A stretch of DNA of 64,000 nt, taken from the NCBI RefSeq assembly GCF_002878395.1, contig NC_061118.1:3709651-3773650 (forward strand). Reading direction: 5' to 3'. The notes below the pieces were generated by a model. It was not told the DNA's origin. It did no database searches and was given only the letters and a program-made list of their open reading frames with translations. A program made the position numbers and the translations under genes. Shown here one piece after another: positions 1-11,639 of the stretch. The stretch is from Capsicum annuum (taxonomy: Eukaryota; Streptophyta; Magnoliopsida; Solanales; Solanaceae). Numbering within the stretch: position 1 is the stretch's first letter; every line of letters starts with the position of its first letter.

Positions 1-2707
1 AGGACAGGAAATATAGCCGAAACATGGAAACTATGCTTCCATATCCGTTGGAGGCCATGAACTATCCAAACATACTCAAAGGCTCCCCAAGGCTTAAAAC
101 TACACCAGTATTGGCAAAAACTCAAGCAACTCAGAGAAATGCAACTTAAGCCGGGAACTAACCCATCCAACATTCCATCTAGACAAGGAATATCCATAGG
201 CTCATATCATCAGGGAGATCACTCCTCCAAGCCTCACAAGGCTGAGCAAATGCTGAAATAGGGATTTTCTGAATCCACCCAAGAATTACATCATCAAAGA
301 AGTAATACCAATTTCAAAGCCAAGGTCACAGTCAAGACCACCACCAGAGAACCAACAACTCAAGCTAAGGAGTTTTTAATTTGCCGACTTATGAAGCAGT
401 CACAGAAAAGGCCACCTACCTCTAACTTTCTAACTCTACTAGACAAAACCCTATCATAATAACAAAGGAGTATCCAACCTCTACATTAGCAATGAGGCAA
501 ACCATCCAATGGGAATGAACTCAACAAACCTATGAGATATATCCACGATATCTCAACATCAATATCAAAATCGCTATCGGATGATGCACTAGCCACAAAC
601 AAAGAACGGACCTCAAACTGGTCCATCTCACAAATAGGCTATATCGGAAGGGATAGCCAAAATAAAAGCCTTCGCAACCCAGGAGGCAGGCCTAAGGATC
701 TCGACCTTAATAATAGGCAATATAACTAAATTGCCAACTCTAGGGTCATAACAGAGCCACAAAAGGTTAGCCTGCCTTCGATATCACAATGCATCCCTGA
801 ATCAATATACTATAGCTAACCATGAGGGAATACAATCAATCTCGTCGTTCTAGGGAAAAGAAATCATCACATCGGGCTATATCTACTCAAGCCACCAAAT
901 AATATTATAAGAAAAAGAAAGTCTAACTAGATAACACTAGTTTTGCAGCTACCCAGGAAGTATCAATTACATCAAGCAATAATATCAAGCAGTATCAATA
1001 AACTCATGCAGTGGTAGCAATAGCAACAATAATATCAAAACCAATAAGCTGAACAGGCGGTACCAAAATGAACATCAATATCATGTACTATTCAAGGGCT
1101 ACAATGGGGCTAATGTGCCAAGATAAATAGGACTTAAACCCAAAAACCACACCCATAGGAGAAAACATCAATATAGATCTACTCCATCCACTACTAAAAT
1201 AAATAAATCATGGAGTAGTAATACAATCATGAATTCCACAATAAATCACATAATAACCGATACCAATTCATCAAGGCATATAATAATCAATGGGTATGAA
1301 AATCCCAATACATATAATAAGAGATAAATGTGGGAAATAAAAGTACACTAATCAGGGTGACATCCGCAATCACATGCCTAACGGGCATAGGAAAAATAAA
1401 TCAAAGAGGAATCAACTGAGGTACCACACACACTATCTCTAACTGAAGATACAATGATATCATGAGGCTGATATGAATAAGCTGAATAACTCAAAATCCC
1501 ATGTCGGAGACACTCTTTAGACTAGTAGTCGGTCTAACTATAGTAGAAACAAACTTCGAAAGCACTAACATGGCGAGAACACAAACTGAGCCCAAATGGC
1601 TGGCCAACTGATGCTGAGAGAAATCCATAGAATTATGTCCATACTTCTGAAATCACAGCCTATCTTTGGAACTCTAGGCTGCCGAAGAGTACGTGCTAAC
1701 TCTAGTTGATCATCCATCGGATAGCTAAGGCATTCTTTAAACTAGTGTCTCATCACAACACAACTAAAACAAGATCCAAGAACACTTTAAGATACTGCCC
1801 CTCATAATACAGAATGGTCTCCATGTTCCAAAGAACCATACCACACTCCATAAGTCTGATGGGGACTCTTCACACTATGATCATCACGGCTAATCTGAGA
1901 ACTACTCATAGTATGGAATACTATCTGCGTTGAGCTGAGGGGCTGCGGGTAAAGCTAAAATCTACCAAAAGAATCCTCACTCTCGAATAAAATACCAATA
2001 GCACTATACTGATGGGATGCCTCAGTACATGTGCTTTCTATGGTCCCTCATAATCAACACCTTGAAGGATGGAAGATCCAGTTGCTATTAAGTGCTCCGA
2101 TGCTAAACAAAGTAATAATACTAACCCTCTAACACATCCATGCACCAATGTCCACCTCAGAAGGCTGTATCATAGGAAAATGCCTAGACCACATGAGAAA
2201 TCAAATATCATACTCAAAACTGGTAGAGAACCTTGATGAACACCAATAGACTTAACCCTGGTCTAAGAACTACTCGATAATCAAACATCATCCATGGCTG
2301 AGAGGGATATACCACATGACTTAAATTCCCAATGTTGAACCTCAAAGGTTGAAGTAGTCATAATCTCAACTAGAGCCTAAGATGGCCCAAATCCTTTTTG
2401 GCTACCGCTGAAGATCTTCAATATCCATCTCTGACTCTCTAGTTTGACGTTGTGCTGAAACTATAAAAATACATATGGAAGTCTCGTCTGTCTCTGTCAA
2501 TAATGTCGTATTATCCTTTAGGGATAGAACAAAGTCAAAGAATGTGTTCTACATTCACAGGAATGCAGACATATGATAAGGAGTCAACAAGTGAATTTCT
2601 TAAAATGTCCCTATAGCCTCCCAAAGATAGGTTACGGACGACTCCGCTCCCTATCCACAGAACTCTACTAACACTTAGCTCTTGTACTAACACAGCGGTG
2701 AAACCTA
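1..2707 (-). mobile_element. Element A, 5' internal region (decayed, runs off the left edge)
   Basis: This stretch lies immediately downstream, on the minus strand, of the primer-binding site of element A, so by position it is the start of the element's internal region. No reading frame longer than about 80 codons resembles gag, protease or reverse transcriptase. Stops are dense in all minus frames. It may be a long untranslated leader or a gag too decayed to read. The coding part, if any, is outside the window. The assignment to element A rests on position only. Confidence 0.5.
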
Positions 2708-2721
2708 GGCTGTGATACCAA
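2708..2721 (-). promoter_or_regulatory. Primer-binding site of element A (initiator tRNA-Met type)
   Basis: The minus strand reads TGGTATCACAGCC three bases after an LTR end TTGTGACA. This matches the plant initiator tRNA-Met primer site TGGTATCAGAGC with one change. It fixes the element's orientation (minus) and the inner edge of its LTR. Confidence 0.75.
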
Positions 2722-3508
2722 TTTGTCACAACCCAATTCCTCAGGTCATGATGGCGCCTACCATAACCCACTGGTAGTCAAGCCAACCCATAGTCCAAAG
2801 CGGCTAGTAACAGACAACTCAATAATACAAGGAAAAGAATATAGAATAAATTAAATAAATACCAATAAGTAATAAAATCCTAGAACCTGGTGGTATCAGT
2901 ACAAGAGCTTCTAATATCACAAGAGTGCAAAAGTAAAACAACAATAGAACTAGACTAATGCAACTTATCTCTAAAAAAAATATAGAGATTATACTAATAT
3001 AAAAGAGAGAGATAAGTAATACTTCAAATGTTAGGAGTTCACTCTAAGTCTTTAAACCATGGCTGCTTCGCATGATGCACTCATGAATGGCGATAACCCA
3101 TACTATGATCTGCAGGCTGCAAAAATATAGTATGAGTACCAAATGAATGGTACTCAGTAGGCAATTGCCAACTGATCTCCAAAGATAAGGCAGATAATCA
3201 CAATATATAAACAAAATGGAAACTACACCCAAGAGTCCAGTATTTATAGAATAAGTCAATAAGGATAAAAAGGGACAACTATCCTATTCAAGTCCAAGAG
3301 TCTAACACAATAAGACTAAGGAAATATCAGCGTGAACTATCCTGTTAGAGCCACAGTCAATAGATGTCAATGCTATACCGTATATCCTAGGCCAATATAT
3401 GAATAAAGGGTGAAATAAAGATATATAGCAATATACAAGGCGAAGAAACGACTATACAATATGAACAATAAAGGAAGGGATATATGGTAGTACCATATCT
3501 TCATATAG

Positions 3509-3559
<51 letters not shown>
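3509..3559. repeat. (AT)n microsatellite
   Basis: About 25 uninterrupted AT dinucleotides inside the element A LTR. A short open frame through it (Tyr-Ile repeats) is an artefact. Confidence 0.95.
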
Positions 3560-3563
<4 letters not shown>

Positions 3564-4105
3564 TAAACATGAGGCCATCTTAAGCATAACCTGGGTTATC
3601 ATGTTCTCATTTTAAGACCTCATTATATTACTATTAGAATTTAATGTTATCATACTTAGGGTTTCTAATCCACATAGCTAGACACAAAATAATTATGCAT
3701 AATAGTACCATCATAATATAAAAGAGGTCTTAGATATACCCCAGATCTCAAAACTGAATCAACGACCAATCTGTCATAAGCTAACCATAATAATGATAAT
3801 AACAATATCAATAACAGCGTGAATAATCGGCTACTCTAGACAACCAAATACCTAGCCGAGCCTATGCGTACCCCAACCGCCCTAGACTCGGAAGGTTTAA
3901 TCAACATAAAACAACACAAAGCATACACTTTACCCATATCTATGCAACTATCCCATACATACTGATAGACATAGGTGCATAGTAGTAATAGGTAATGTGC
4001 ATGTAGAAATGAACTAAAAGTACACAATCAATATTACAATCTCATTATCATAACCATTTCTATCATAACTTTCATCATTATAACCATCATCAGCGTAATA
4101 AACCT

Positions 4106-4330
4106 ACAGCCTTGTCGGATATCAATACATCATCATAGTATCCTCTGGCCTTGCCGAGTATTAATATCATCATCACAATATCCTTCAGCCTTGTCGAGTA
4201 TCAATATCATCATCACAATATCCTCTAGCCCTGTAAGATATCAATATCATCAGCATAATATCCTTCGGCCTTGGCAGGCACCAATATGTCATTATAGTAT
4301 CCTTTGGCCTTGCCGGATATCAATATCATA
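4106..4330. repeat. 40-bp tandem array, about 5.5 copies
   Basis: Copies begin at ccttg near 4110, 4149, 4189, 4229, 4269 and 4308, which gives a period of 39-40 bp. Each unit has the form ccttgccgagtatcaatatc followed by atcatcacaatatcct. Copies differ by a few substitutions. The array lies inside the element A LTR. Confidence 0.85.
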
Positions 4331-5329
4331 ATAAACATCAATACACATATATTTATAGATATATAATAAGTGCACAAGATCAAGATGTGGAAAAAGGAGG
4401 GTAAATCTACAATCTTATTAATATACTCATAATCATCATTGTATCATCATAAAAATATCCAACTTGTCAATACTTCCCAATTATTCATTATTAGCTAACC
4501 AACGCTTATGATTACCAAACCACTAATTCACTAGTCTTCATATGACCTCTAATTATTAGCCTAAACAATATCCTTCACATAATACTTATTCATGTGGCAG
4601 CAACTAACCATTATTAATTTAGTAGCCAATACCTAATATCTAGTCCTAGGCCATAATCGTCATTTATCTTCTAATAATCATTGTCAACTAATCAACCTAT
4701 AGCAGTTAATCACTATTAGCTGACACATTACCATTTATCATCTAACCATCTTTATTTAACTAACACCATTCACTAATTAACCATCGTTTATCAACAATTC
4801 CATGTTTACCAACTATTCATCATTATTATCAAGTCATCTCTTATTATCTAGACTCATTAATACACTCTTCCAATTTAAAAACTAATAGACATCATAAACT
4901 AAGTTGTCAAGTGTTATAGTCACCTAATAGATAACTAGCTACCACATAGCTTAACCCTTATTTAGGAAGAACCGACATAAGATTGTATTTCAGCTAGAAT
5001 CGCATCAATTACCGATATAATAATCATGAATATACCAAATCTATGCATTCCATCACCAGTATTCAATTAGTGGAACGATAAGCATTATACCGCATCTTTC
5101 TCTGTCTTATACAGGAGAGATTTCTATACAAACATATATATGCATATTCATAAACTGCAATCGCATCCTTTATAATGATAAACACTTCTCAAATATCTAG
5201 TCAATATCATAACATGACCCTTGGCCCAATAATACGCCTGAAATAATCACAATATCATAATCATAGCCTTTGTCCAATATACATGTCCAAACACATGCCG
5301 ATAATTATATTTATCAGTCGTAGCATATC

Positions 5330-5690
5330 TCTAATCCTCTCACATATAGGAGGCATTTCACATATAGGAGGCATAATATCAATAAGAATGTAATCAACTC
5401 TCACATAGGATGCATCTCACGTCTAAGAGGCATCTCACATATAGGAGGCATAATATCAATAAGCATATAATCATCTCTCATATAGGAGGCATCTCATATC
5501 TTGGAGGCATAATATCAATAAGCATGTAATCATCTCTCATATAGGAAGCATCTCACATATAGAAGGCATCTCGCATATACGAGGCATAATATCAATAAGC
5601 ATATAAGAATCTCTCACATAGAAAGAATCTCATATCTAAGAGGCCTAATATCAATAAGTATGTAGTCATCTATAATAAATCTCATATCAA
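5330..5690. repeat. Short degenerate tandem array (tctcatataggaggcat type)
   Basis: The motif tctcacatataggaggcat recurs with a second block, aatatcaataagcatataat, to build higher-order units of roughly 60 bp. It is the second of three arrays in the element A LTR. Copies have drifted and the unit length varies. Confidence 0.75.
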
Positions 5691-5749
5691 TAGGTCATAC
5701 ATCATGATTTATGAAAAATATCGCCTCTCTCAGACAATTGTCATAGCTA

Positions 5750-6090
5750 AAAGGAATATCGTCTCTATAGGTCTAATAATTATAGCTAAAAAGAGATAGC
5801 ATCACTATAGGCTCGACATCACATCTAAGATAGAATAGCATCTCCATAGGCCCAACATCATATCTAAGAGGAACAGCTTCTCTATAGGCCCAACATCATA
5901 TGTTAAAGGAATAGCATCTCTATAGGACCAACATCATATATTAGAGAAATAGCATCTCTACTGACCCAACATTATGTCTACGAGGAAATAATATCTCTAT
6001 GAGCCAAATATCAAGTCTAAGAGGGAATAGCATCTCTATAGGTCATACATCATATCAAGAAGAAAGTAGTATCTCTATAGTCCTAAATAT
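5750..6090. repeat. Tandem array, about 40-45 bp unit, about 8 degenerate copies
   Basis: Repeats of the form ggaatagcatctctataggc followed by ccaacatcatatctaaga. It is the third array in the element A LTR. Adjacent copies differ by small indels. Confidence 0.75.
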
Positions 6091-7831
6091 CATTATTCGG
6101 GGAAAATACATCATTGCTCAATAAGCCATGGAGTAACCTTATACTAAGGTTTACTAGTCTCAACCATACCTAACATGCGCAACTATGTCCAAACGGCTAA
6201 CATAAGACTTGGCCAAAGTGGGTTGGACAATCTCACTTCTAATCCTTAATTTCCAAATTTAGGCAAACTGTGTCCCAAACTAGGCTAAGGTACTAGTTTA
6301 ATTTCTAGATGATAAGTAATCCATAAACAATCCTAAGATAGGAACTTCATCTAGAAATAAGGGCACTTAATTTAACTCTACCTAAATCACAATTTCAGTA
6401 CTACCACACTAGCCTAATAAGATTAAAATATTCTAATCATAATTCCAATGCTAAAACCACATCCTAAACCTAACATTATATTGTACCCATGATACAAACT
6501 AATCTAAACTAGGTAGAAGGAAATAGCATTTTCAAGGGTTATAAACATACCATCTTAAAGGTCCATAACCCTCATCTAATCCCCAAACATCAACAACTAA
6601 GGATAATTTATTCTACTTATAATCAAGCCTAACATCCAAATTCACACACAATATATATCACACATCATCTATAAAGAAGAGTAGACAAAAGCCTACCTCA
6701 AAGCCAAACTACACAAATCTCATATCATGCACTATATGCTCGAATTTACTTCACAATCCCCAAAATTCCATCACACTAACAAAATCATAATCTACTCATC
6801 AATATAAGTTTAATGATACCCATATTACACTATTGTTCTTCGATTCCAAAAATGACATCGAAACCCCAAGTGGGTCCCATATATGGAAAACAAGTTTCAG
6901 AGGCCAACCTAATGTTCACACATGAACAAGGAATCATAACCCTTAAGAAATAGGTGAAAATTAGACATACTTTGGGCCAAAATCTAACTCTAAGCTAAAT
7001 TGGGGTTTTGATCCAAACTAGGAAATTCAAGCATGAATTAATGGGATTCTTACCTTAAATATGAAGATAATCGTAATAAAAGATGATAATTAAGCTCCCA
7101 AGTTATCCACCATGACTAATTTGTGATTGGCACACCATATTAGGGTTTTTAGGTCTTAATGGAGAAAAAAGATGGCCAATTCTCGGCCAAAATGGGTATT
7201 ATTTTAATGACCCTTCCTAGGACCTCAGCTAGGGTGATCACACATCCATGCTAGCCGCGATCACGATAGTGCTATTGTAAGTATCCCACTATGATTGCGG
7301 TATCCTCCACTGCACTAGATGACAGCTGAAACTTAGAAAATATTTCAAGTTTTGGGCAATGCCTTGGGATGCTTTAGGAATCCAATTTTCTAAAATGAAA
7401 TATGTAACCATACTGAATTCAATGTTTCAAATTCATTGGAGACGTTGGATTTTCAATCTGAGGTCGTTTCGACCAAATGTGGGTCCCACACCTAAACTTT
7501 TAAATTTTCAACTTTCAGATCAATAGGTCAAAATGAGTTCGGGTGCATTGGGACCTAAACCAAAGGTCTACCTAGCCTAAAATCGATATTCTAGATCTAT
7601 TGGGTGAGTCAAAATTTGCATTCAATATTGTTTCACTAAAGTTTTCACCCGGTGTCCATTGGGAACTAGTGAAGACTTCTAAATAAAGAATTAGTTCTAA
7701 AAAACTAAACGATCCATCCGATAACCAAATCGTCTATCCCAATAAGTCATAAATGACTTGGGGTATCTATGGACAAGCTCAATCGGTGGAAATAAGAAAA
7801 AATATGGAAAATGGCCTGAAGGGTCATTACA

Positions 7832-8453
7832 ACTGGTCTGATCTTTACATTATTTTCTATATTTATTAATTTACTTATGCATAATGTTGTTAGAGCTTAT
7901 TTCCAGGTTTGTCTTTTTACCTTGACATAGTTATTTTATCTTGTATCTTATTGTATTTATATCATGATTTAGCTCAGTCAGCCAATAATGCCTAGTGAGT
8001 ATCCATGGTTTTGTAACTCATACTATACTTCTATACCTTTTGGGTGTAGATCCGAGTACTAGTTGTCGTCATTGACCTAATGCTCATTCAGGATTGATTA
8101 CAGAGATTGGGTGAGCTCTTGGAGTCGAAGTTACCCTTTTTCATTCTACTTATGTATGTCTAGACTTTCATTTTTTAGACAGATTATATTTGACTATTCA
8201 ATACTAATAGTTCTATTCTAGTAGTTCTTGTACCGACATTACTGAGCCTTAAAATGGTTGTCGACCCTTTTATCTATCTATTGGAGATTTATGACTGCTT
8301 TATTATTGTTTTAACTCTTTAAATGTTTATTCCCAACTCTTAGGCAATTTCTCATTAAGTTATCCCATTGCGTATAGCTCCTAGCTACAGTTTGGCTTAC
8401 CAACTAATAGGATAAAGCATGTGCCAACATGACTCGTAAATCAGGTCGTAACA
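7832..8453 (+). mobile_element. 3' part of an older gypsy-type LTR, interrupted by element A
   Basis: The stretch ends in ttggcttaccaactaatagg and then aaatcaggtcgtaaca. This is the same kind of LTR terminus seen at the inner end of element A (minus strand: ggttggcttgactaccagtg, ending ttgtgaca). It is therefore read as the end of a plus-strand LTR, probably the target into which element A inserted. The upstream part is not in the window and no primer site follows 8453 clearly. No gene is present. Confidence 0.5.
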
Positions 8454-9334
8454 GTTACTCTATTTAACGATGACTATGTTACATCATCTTAAGATAAAAT
8501 TTTGAGCATATCAAATTTTGATGTTATTGTTGGATATCAGTTGAAGGCTATCGAGAAGGATCAAAAACTATTGCTAGCTAAGATCATAGGTCGTGGCACC
8601 CATGCATTGTTGACAGAGGTTGTACCCATATATAAGAGATTTCGCACATTAAAGGGTAAGTTCTGGTGGTATGTGGTTATGGAATGTCTCTACACCACCA
8701 AAGTTGACAACACCGTTGCTACTGCCCAAGCAGATCCTATTGTAGTCATCATGTCCAAGATTAGATTTGATATGGGGTATTAAGCAAAGAACATTTTGTA
8801 TATTCATACTAAAAAGGAAACTCATTACCCTTCCTTTTTCTTAATACTCAATTGTGCCAAGCAACCAGTGTTCATCCACTAACTTGAAAAGATAATGATG
8901 TTAAGGCTCTTTAAATTTTGGAAATCACCAAGATCAAGAATGAGCTTAATCCCACTAAGAAAACCACAACATTTACATCTCCACTTGGAGCCATTTCTGA
9001 GCCCATTCCTACATCACTATCCCACCATCTACTTTAATGCTTATTAGGGAAAAGTCAGAGAAGATAGATCATTAGGCCGAGTATGCAGACAAGTAGGAAA
9101 AACCTTAGCACCTATCACCTGATTATGTGACTAATGAAAGTGAGAAATCCTTGGGACCTGTGATTAAGGAGGTGAAAGTTTCACAATCATTGACCGTCGC
9201 TCAGCTAGACAAGCTAGATCTAAGAGTGGAGGAGTTGGATAAGAATGTATTGGTCTTAGTAGTCAAGAAGTTGAAAGAAAAATTAGTCCATGAATGGGAA
9301 TATTGCTAAACTCCAGTCCAAGTAGCTCTAGTGT
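8454..9334 (+). pseudogene. Decayed 'putative plant transposon protein' remnant
   Basis: An open stretch 8502-8783 (93 codons) holds YKRF followed by LKGKFWW and, about 25 residues later, DNTVATAQAD, then a stop and a continued similar frame to about 8880. This pattern (a KxFW(W/Y) core, a following D-N-x-V stretch, and a proline-rich then charged coiled region) recalls the plant-specific domain databases call 'putative plant transposon protein', common in Solanaceae repeats. A second open stretch, 9127-9309, is charged and heptad-like (QLDKLDLRVEELDKNV), matching the coiled tail of that family. Stops separate the pieces and element B cuts the right end. The identification is from memory of the family; a profile search would settle it. 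Confidence 0.45.
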
Positions 9335-11584
9335 TGACACGACCCAAACTAGGGACTAGTCATGTTGGTCATCTCAAGTTTAACTAGGACCAAAGACCAC
9401 CCCTAATACACAACCGTAACTACTCTACACCTTATGTCGGAAGAATTTCGAACATATAACAAGATATATCAACAACAATTCAAAAACATCAAATCAAGTC
9501 TATAATCCTAATCCAACAACCTCAACCCAATATCTAACCGGTTCCAACCCTAATGCCAATACCAATACCAAGGCTGACACCAATACCGACACCGCCCATG
9601 CCCATAGAAGTCTGACAAAGCCTCTAACAAGAATAAAAAAATATATGATTGGAACATGCCCCCGACCATAGCTAAAACCTTAACCAAGGAAATAACAATA
9701 ATAAAAAGGAGTCCATAGAATAAAATTGGGTATTCCGGAGTATGGAAGCTCACCACTTTAATCTGACTCTAAGTTGTCCTCAAATCTAAGTCACTGAGTA
9801 GGAGAAATGTATTATAGTCGGTTCCTGCATCGTGTAGGGATACAGTGCCTGATGATGGTTAATCGAGTAAACTGCAGCATGTACTAAATGATAAAGATAA
9901 CATAATGCCATTATTCAAAATCAAATCATATAACCATATGCAATAACACATATGCATATATACCATGTCGGGATAGGGAATAAGGCTTAGAATTTATTTA
10001 AAACCTTAACCTAGGTTGTGTAGCTCTGCCATCCTAAATGTCCACCCAGGGGCTATATGGGTTCAGCTCTCCCTGCTGGAAGGGCCTCAGTGCGTGTTAG
10101 CCACAAAAACCAGAGAAAAACCAGAGATGACTAGTGCATCTCCCAAAGTATAAAGCATGACATTATGCACACAGTCACCATGACCAAACCTCACATCGGC
10201 AAACCTGAGTTTCCAGTATTGGTCCCCCCAGACCTCCACCATCCATGGCTTTGCTAACACAACCCTCTTTAAGCCCATATTAAAACCAAATACACATTCC
10301 AATTATTTACCAAGGAGTCATTTGTTTAGGCATTAACCATTGGTATGGTCATACCAAAATTAGAGGTTGCAAGTTTATCCTTTTATGCCATACCAAAACC
10401 ATTAAACTAAGTTGACTCTAAAGTTTCCAATTAAGCCAAAACCAAGGCCACTAAGGACTTTCTAAACCATTTAAAATCAACCAAACCAATTCAATTTCCA
10501 TTACCATTTATGCAATGCAAAGATATCAAGGGTAGTCAAGAAATGTGACAAAATCCTTCTCATTGGCATTTTAACAAACAGGTTAAGGGCATATAAGTTT
10601 CAAAACCATAACCATGTAATTTGGGGAATCCATAATAGCCCAAAATCCATTTACCATTAACATGCATCCCACAATGTCAAAATCATACTAAAAGCATGAA
10701 AGAAAACATAATTAAACCATGAGAACCATTATTCAACCATAAACATCCAAAAAACCCAACCATTATTTGTAACCATACAAATATCATGAAAATCATACAT
10801 TAAAACACATGCTCTTTGTAAACTAACAATGAGGAAGGAGTAATATGCCTTAGATACCAAGGAAAAAGGGGATAAACCACTCTTGAATGACGTAATTGAT
10901 TATCTTGAAGAAACTTTAGCTTGTGCTTGAAGAGAAAGTTTAAGAGAGAATTTGGGAGTGTTTGATTGGGAATAATAGGTTAATGAAGTCCCAAAGGTGC
11001 TTTAAGTCGTTGCTTCAAGGGAAGTTAAAAGGGAAATGTCCAGAATGCCCCTAACATAAAACTATAAAATATCGCAAGTGGTTATGAGATGATCCCCATG
11101 ACTCGTGACCACAACGTACGACTTGTATCCTTGAGTCATCGCCATGAAAATGAGTTGGACACCCATAAACTATCCACCATACAACTCCGTGATATCACTT
11201 ATTACTAGACCATAAGACTCACATGGTCCAGTCGTACCCAGGATAAAAACCAGAGAGATTGGACACGGGATAATATACGACTCAACCTTACTATCTGTAA
11301 CCTATTCTTACAGCTCTTAGTGAGCCACTACTACTCAGAGCCAAGTCAAGTCACTAAGTTACTGATATAACTAAGGACTAACCAAACAAACTGTCACCAT
11401 CCCTAACGACTCATACAACATCAATCATAACCATAGAAAAATTTTAACCACCATCTACTGGACTCCTAATGAATAGGGTCTCCCAACCCATACCCACACC
11501 ATACAACTCATATGGTGAGTCGTTACTAGGATAGTTAGTTCAAAACTTAGGAAATTTCTAAGGGCCAAAACCTAGGATGTTTTA
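9335..11584 (-). repeat. Element B 3' LTR
   Basis: It starts (minus strand) TAAAACATCC just after the polypurine tract and ends in GGGTCGTGTCA at 9335. It aligns along its length with 16660-18861. For example, the block near 9541-9600 (ccaacctaatgtcaataccaa type) and the one near 10003-10060 (gtgtagctctgccatcctaa) recur in the other copy at about 16870 and 17350. About 2250 bp. The TG start has become TA. Confidence 0.85.
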
Positions 11585-11585
11585 A

Positions 11586-11597
11586 TTCTCCCCACTT
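11586..11597 (-). promoter_or_regulatory. Polypurine tract of element B
   Basis: The minus strand reads AAGTGGGGAGAA directly before the 3' LTR. Elements C and E carry near-identical tracts (AAGTGGGGGAGAAC and CAAGGGGAGGGATGA), which supports one family group. Confidence 0.8.
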
Positions 11598-11639
11598 GGA
11601 TTATTCATCCTCAAATGATGAAACAAGGCAGTGACTGGT

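Larger units (their letters stand above)
2724..7831 (-). mobile_element. Element A 5' LTR, unusually long (about 5.1 kb)
   Basis: Read on the minus strand, the LTR opens with TGTAATGACCCTTCAGG at 7831 and closes with TTGTGACA at 2724, directly before a tRNA-Met primer site. TG...CA ends plus the primer site are the usual LTR signature. The length is well above the 0.5-2.5 kb of most Ty3/gypsy LTRs. It carries three tandem-repeat arrays and an AT microsatellite, annotated separately, and no convincing gene. The partner 3' LTR lies outside the window, so the outer boundary rests on one copy only. The outer flank 7832-7836 (actgg) should be half of the target duplication. Confidence 0.65.

Noticed and set aside
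2535..2771. 78-codon minus-strand frame over the LTR edge of element A
   Set aside because: It spans the LTR end and primer site and has no gag-like features.
3373..3570. 65-codon minus-strand frame rich in Tyr-Ile
   Set aside because: It is the (AT)n microsatellite read as protein.
4106..4330. Regular 40-bp repeats that could suggest a CRISPR array
   Set aside because: Units are head-to-tail without unique spacers, drifted, and lie in a plant LTR. It is an ordinary tandem array.
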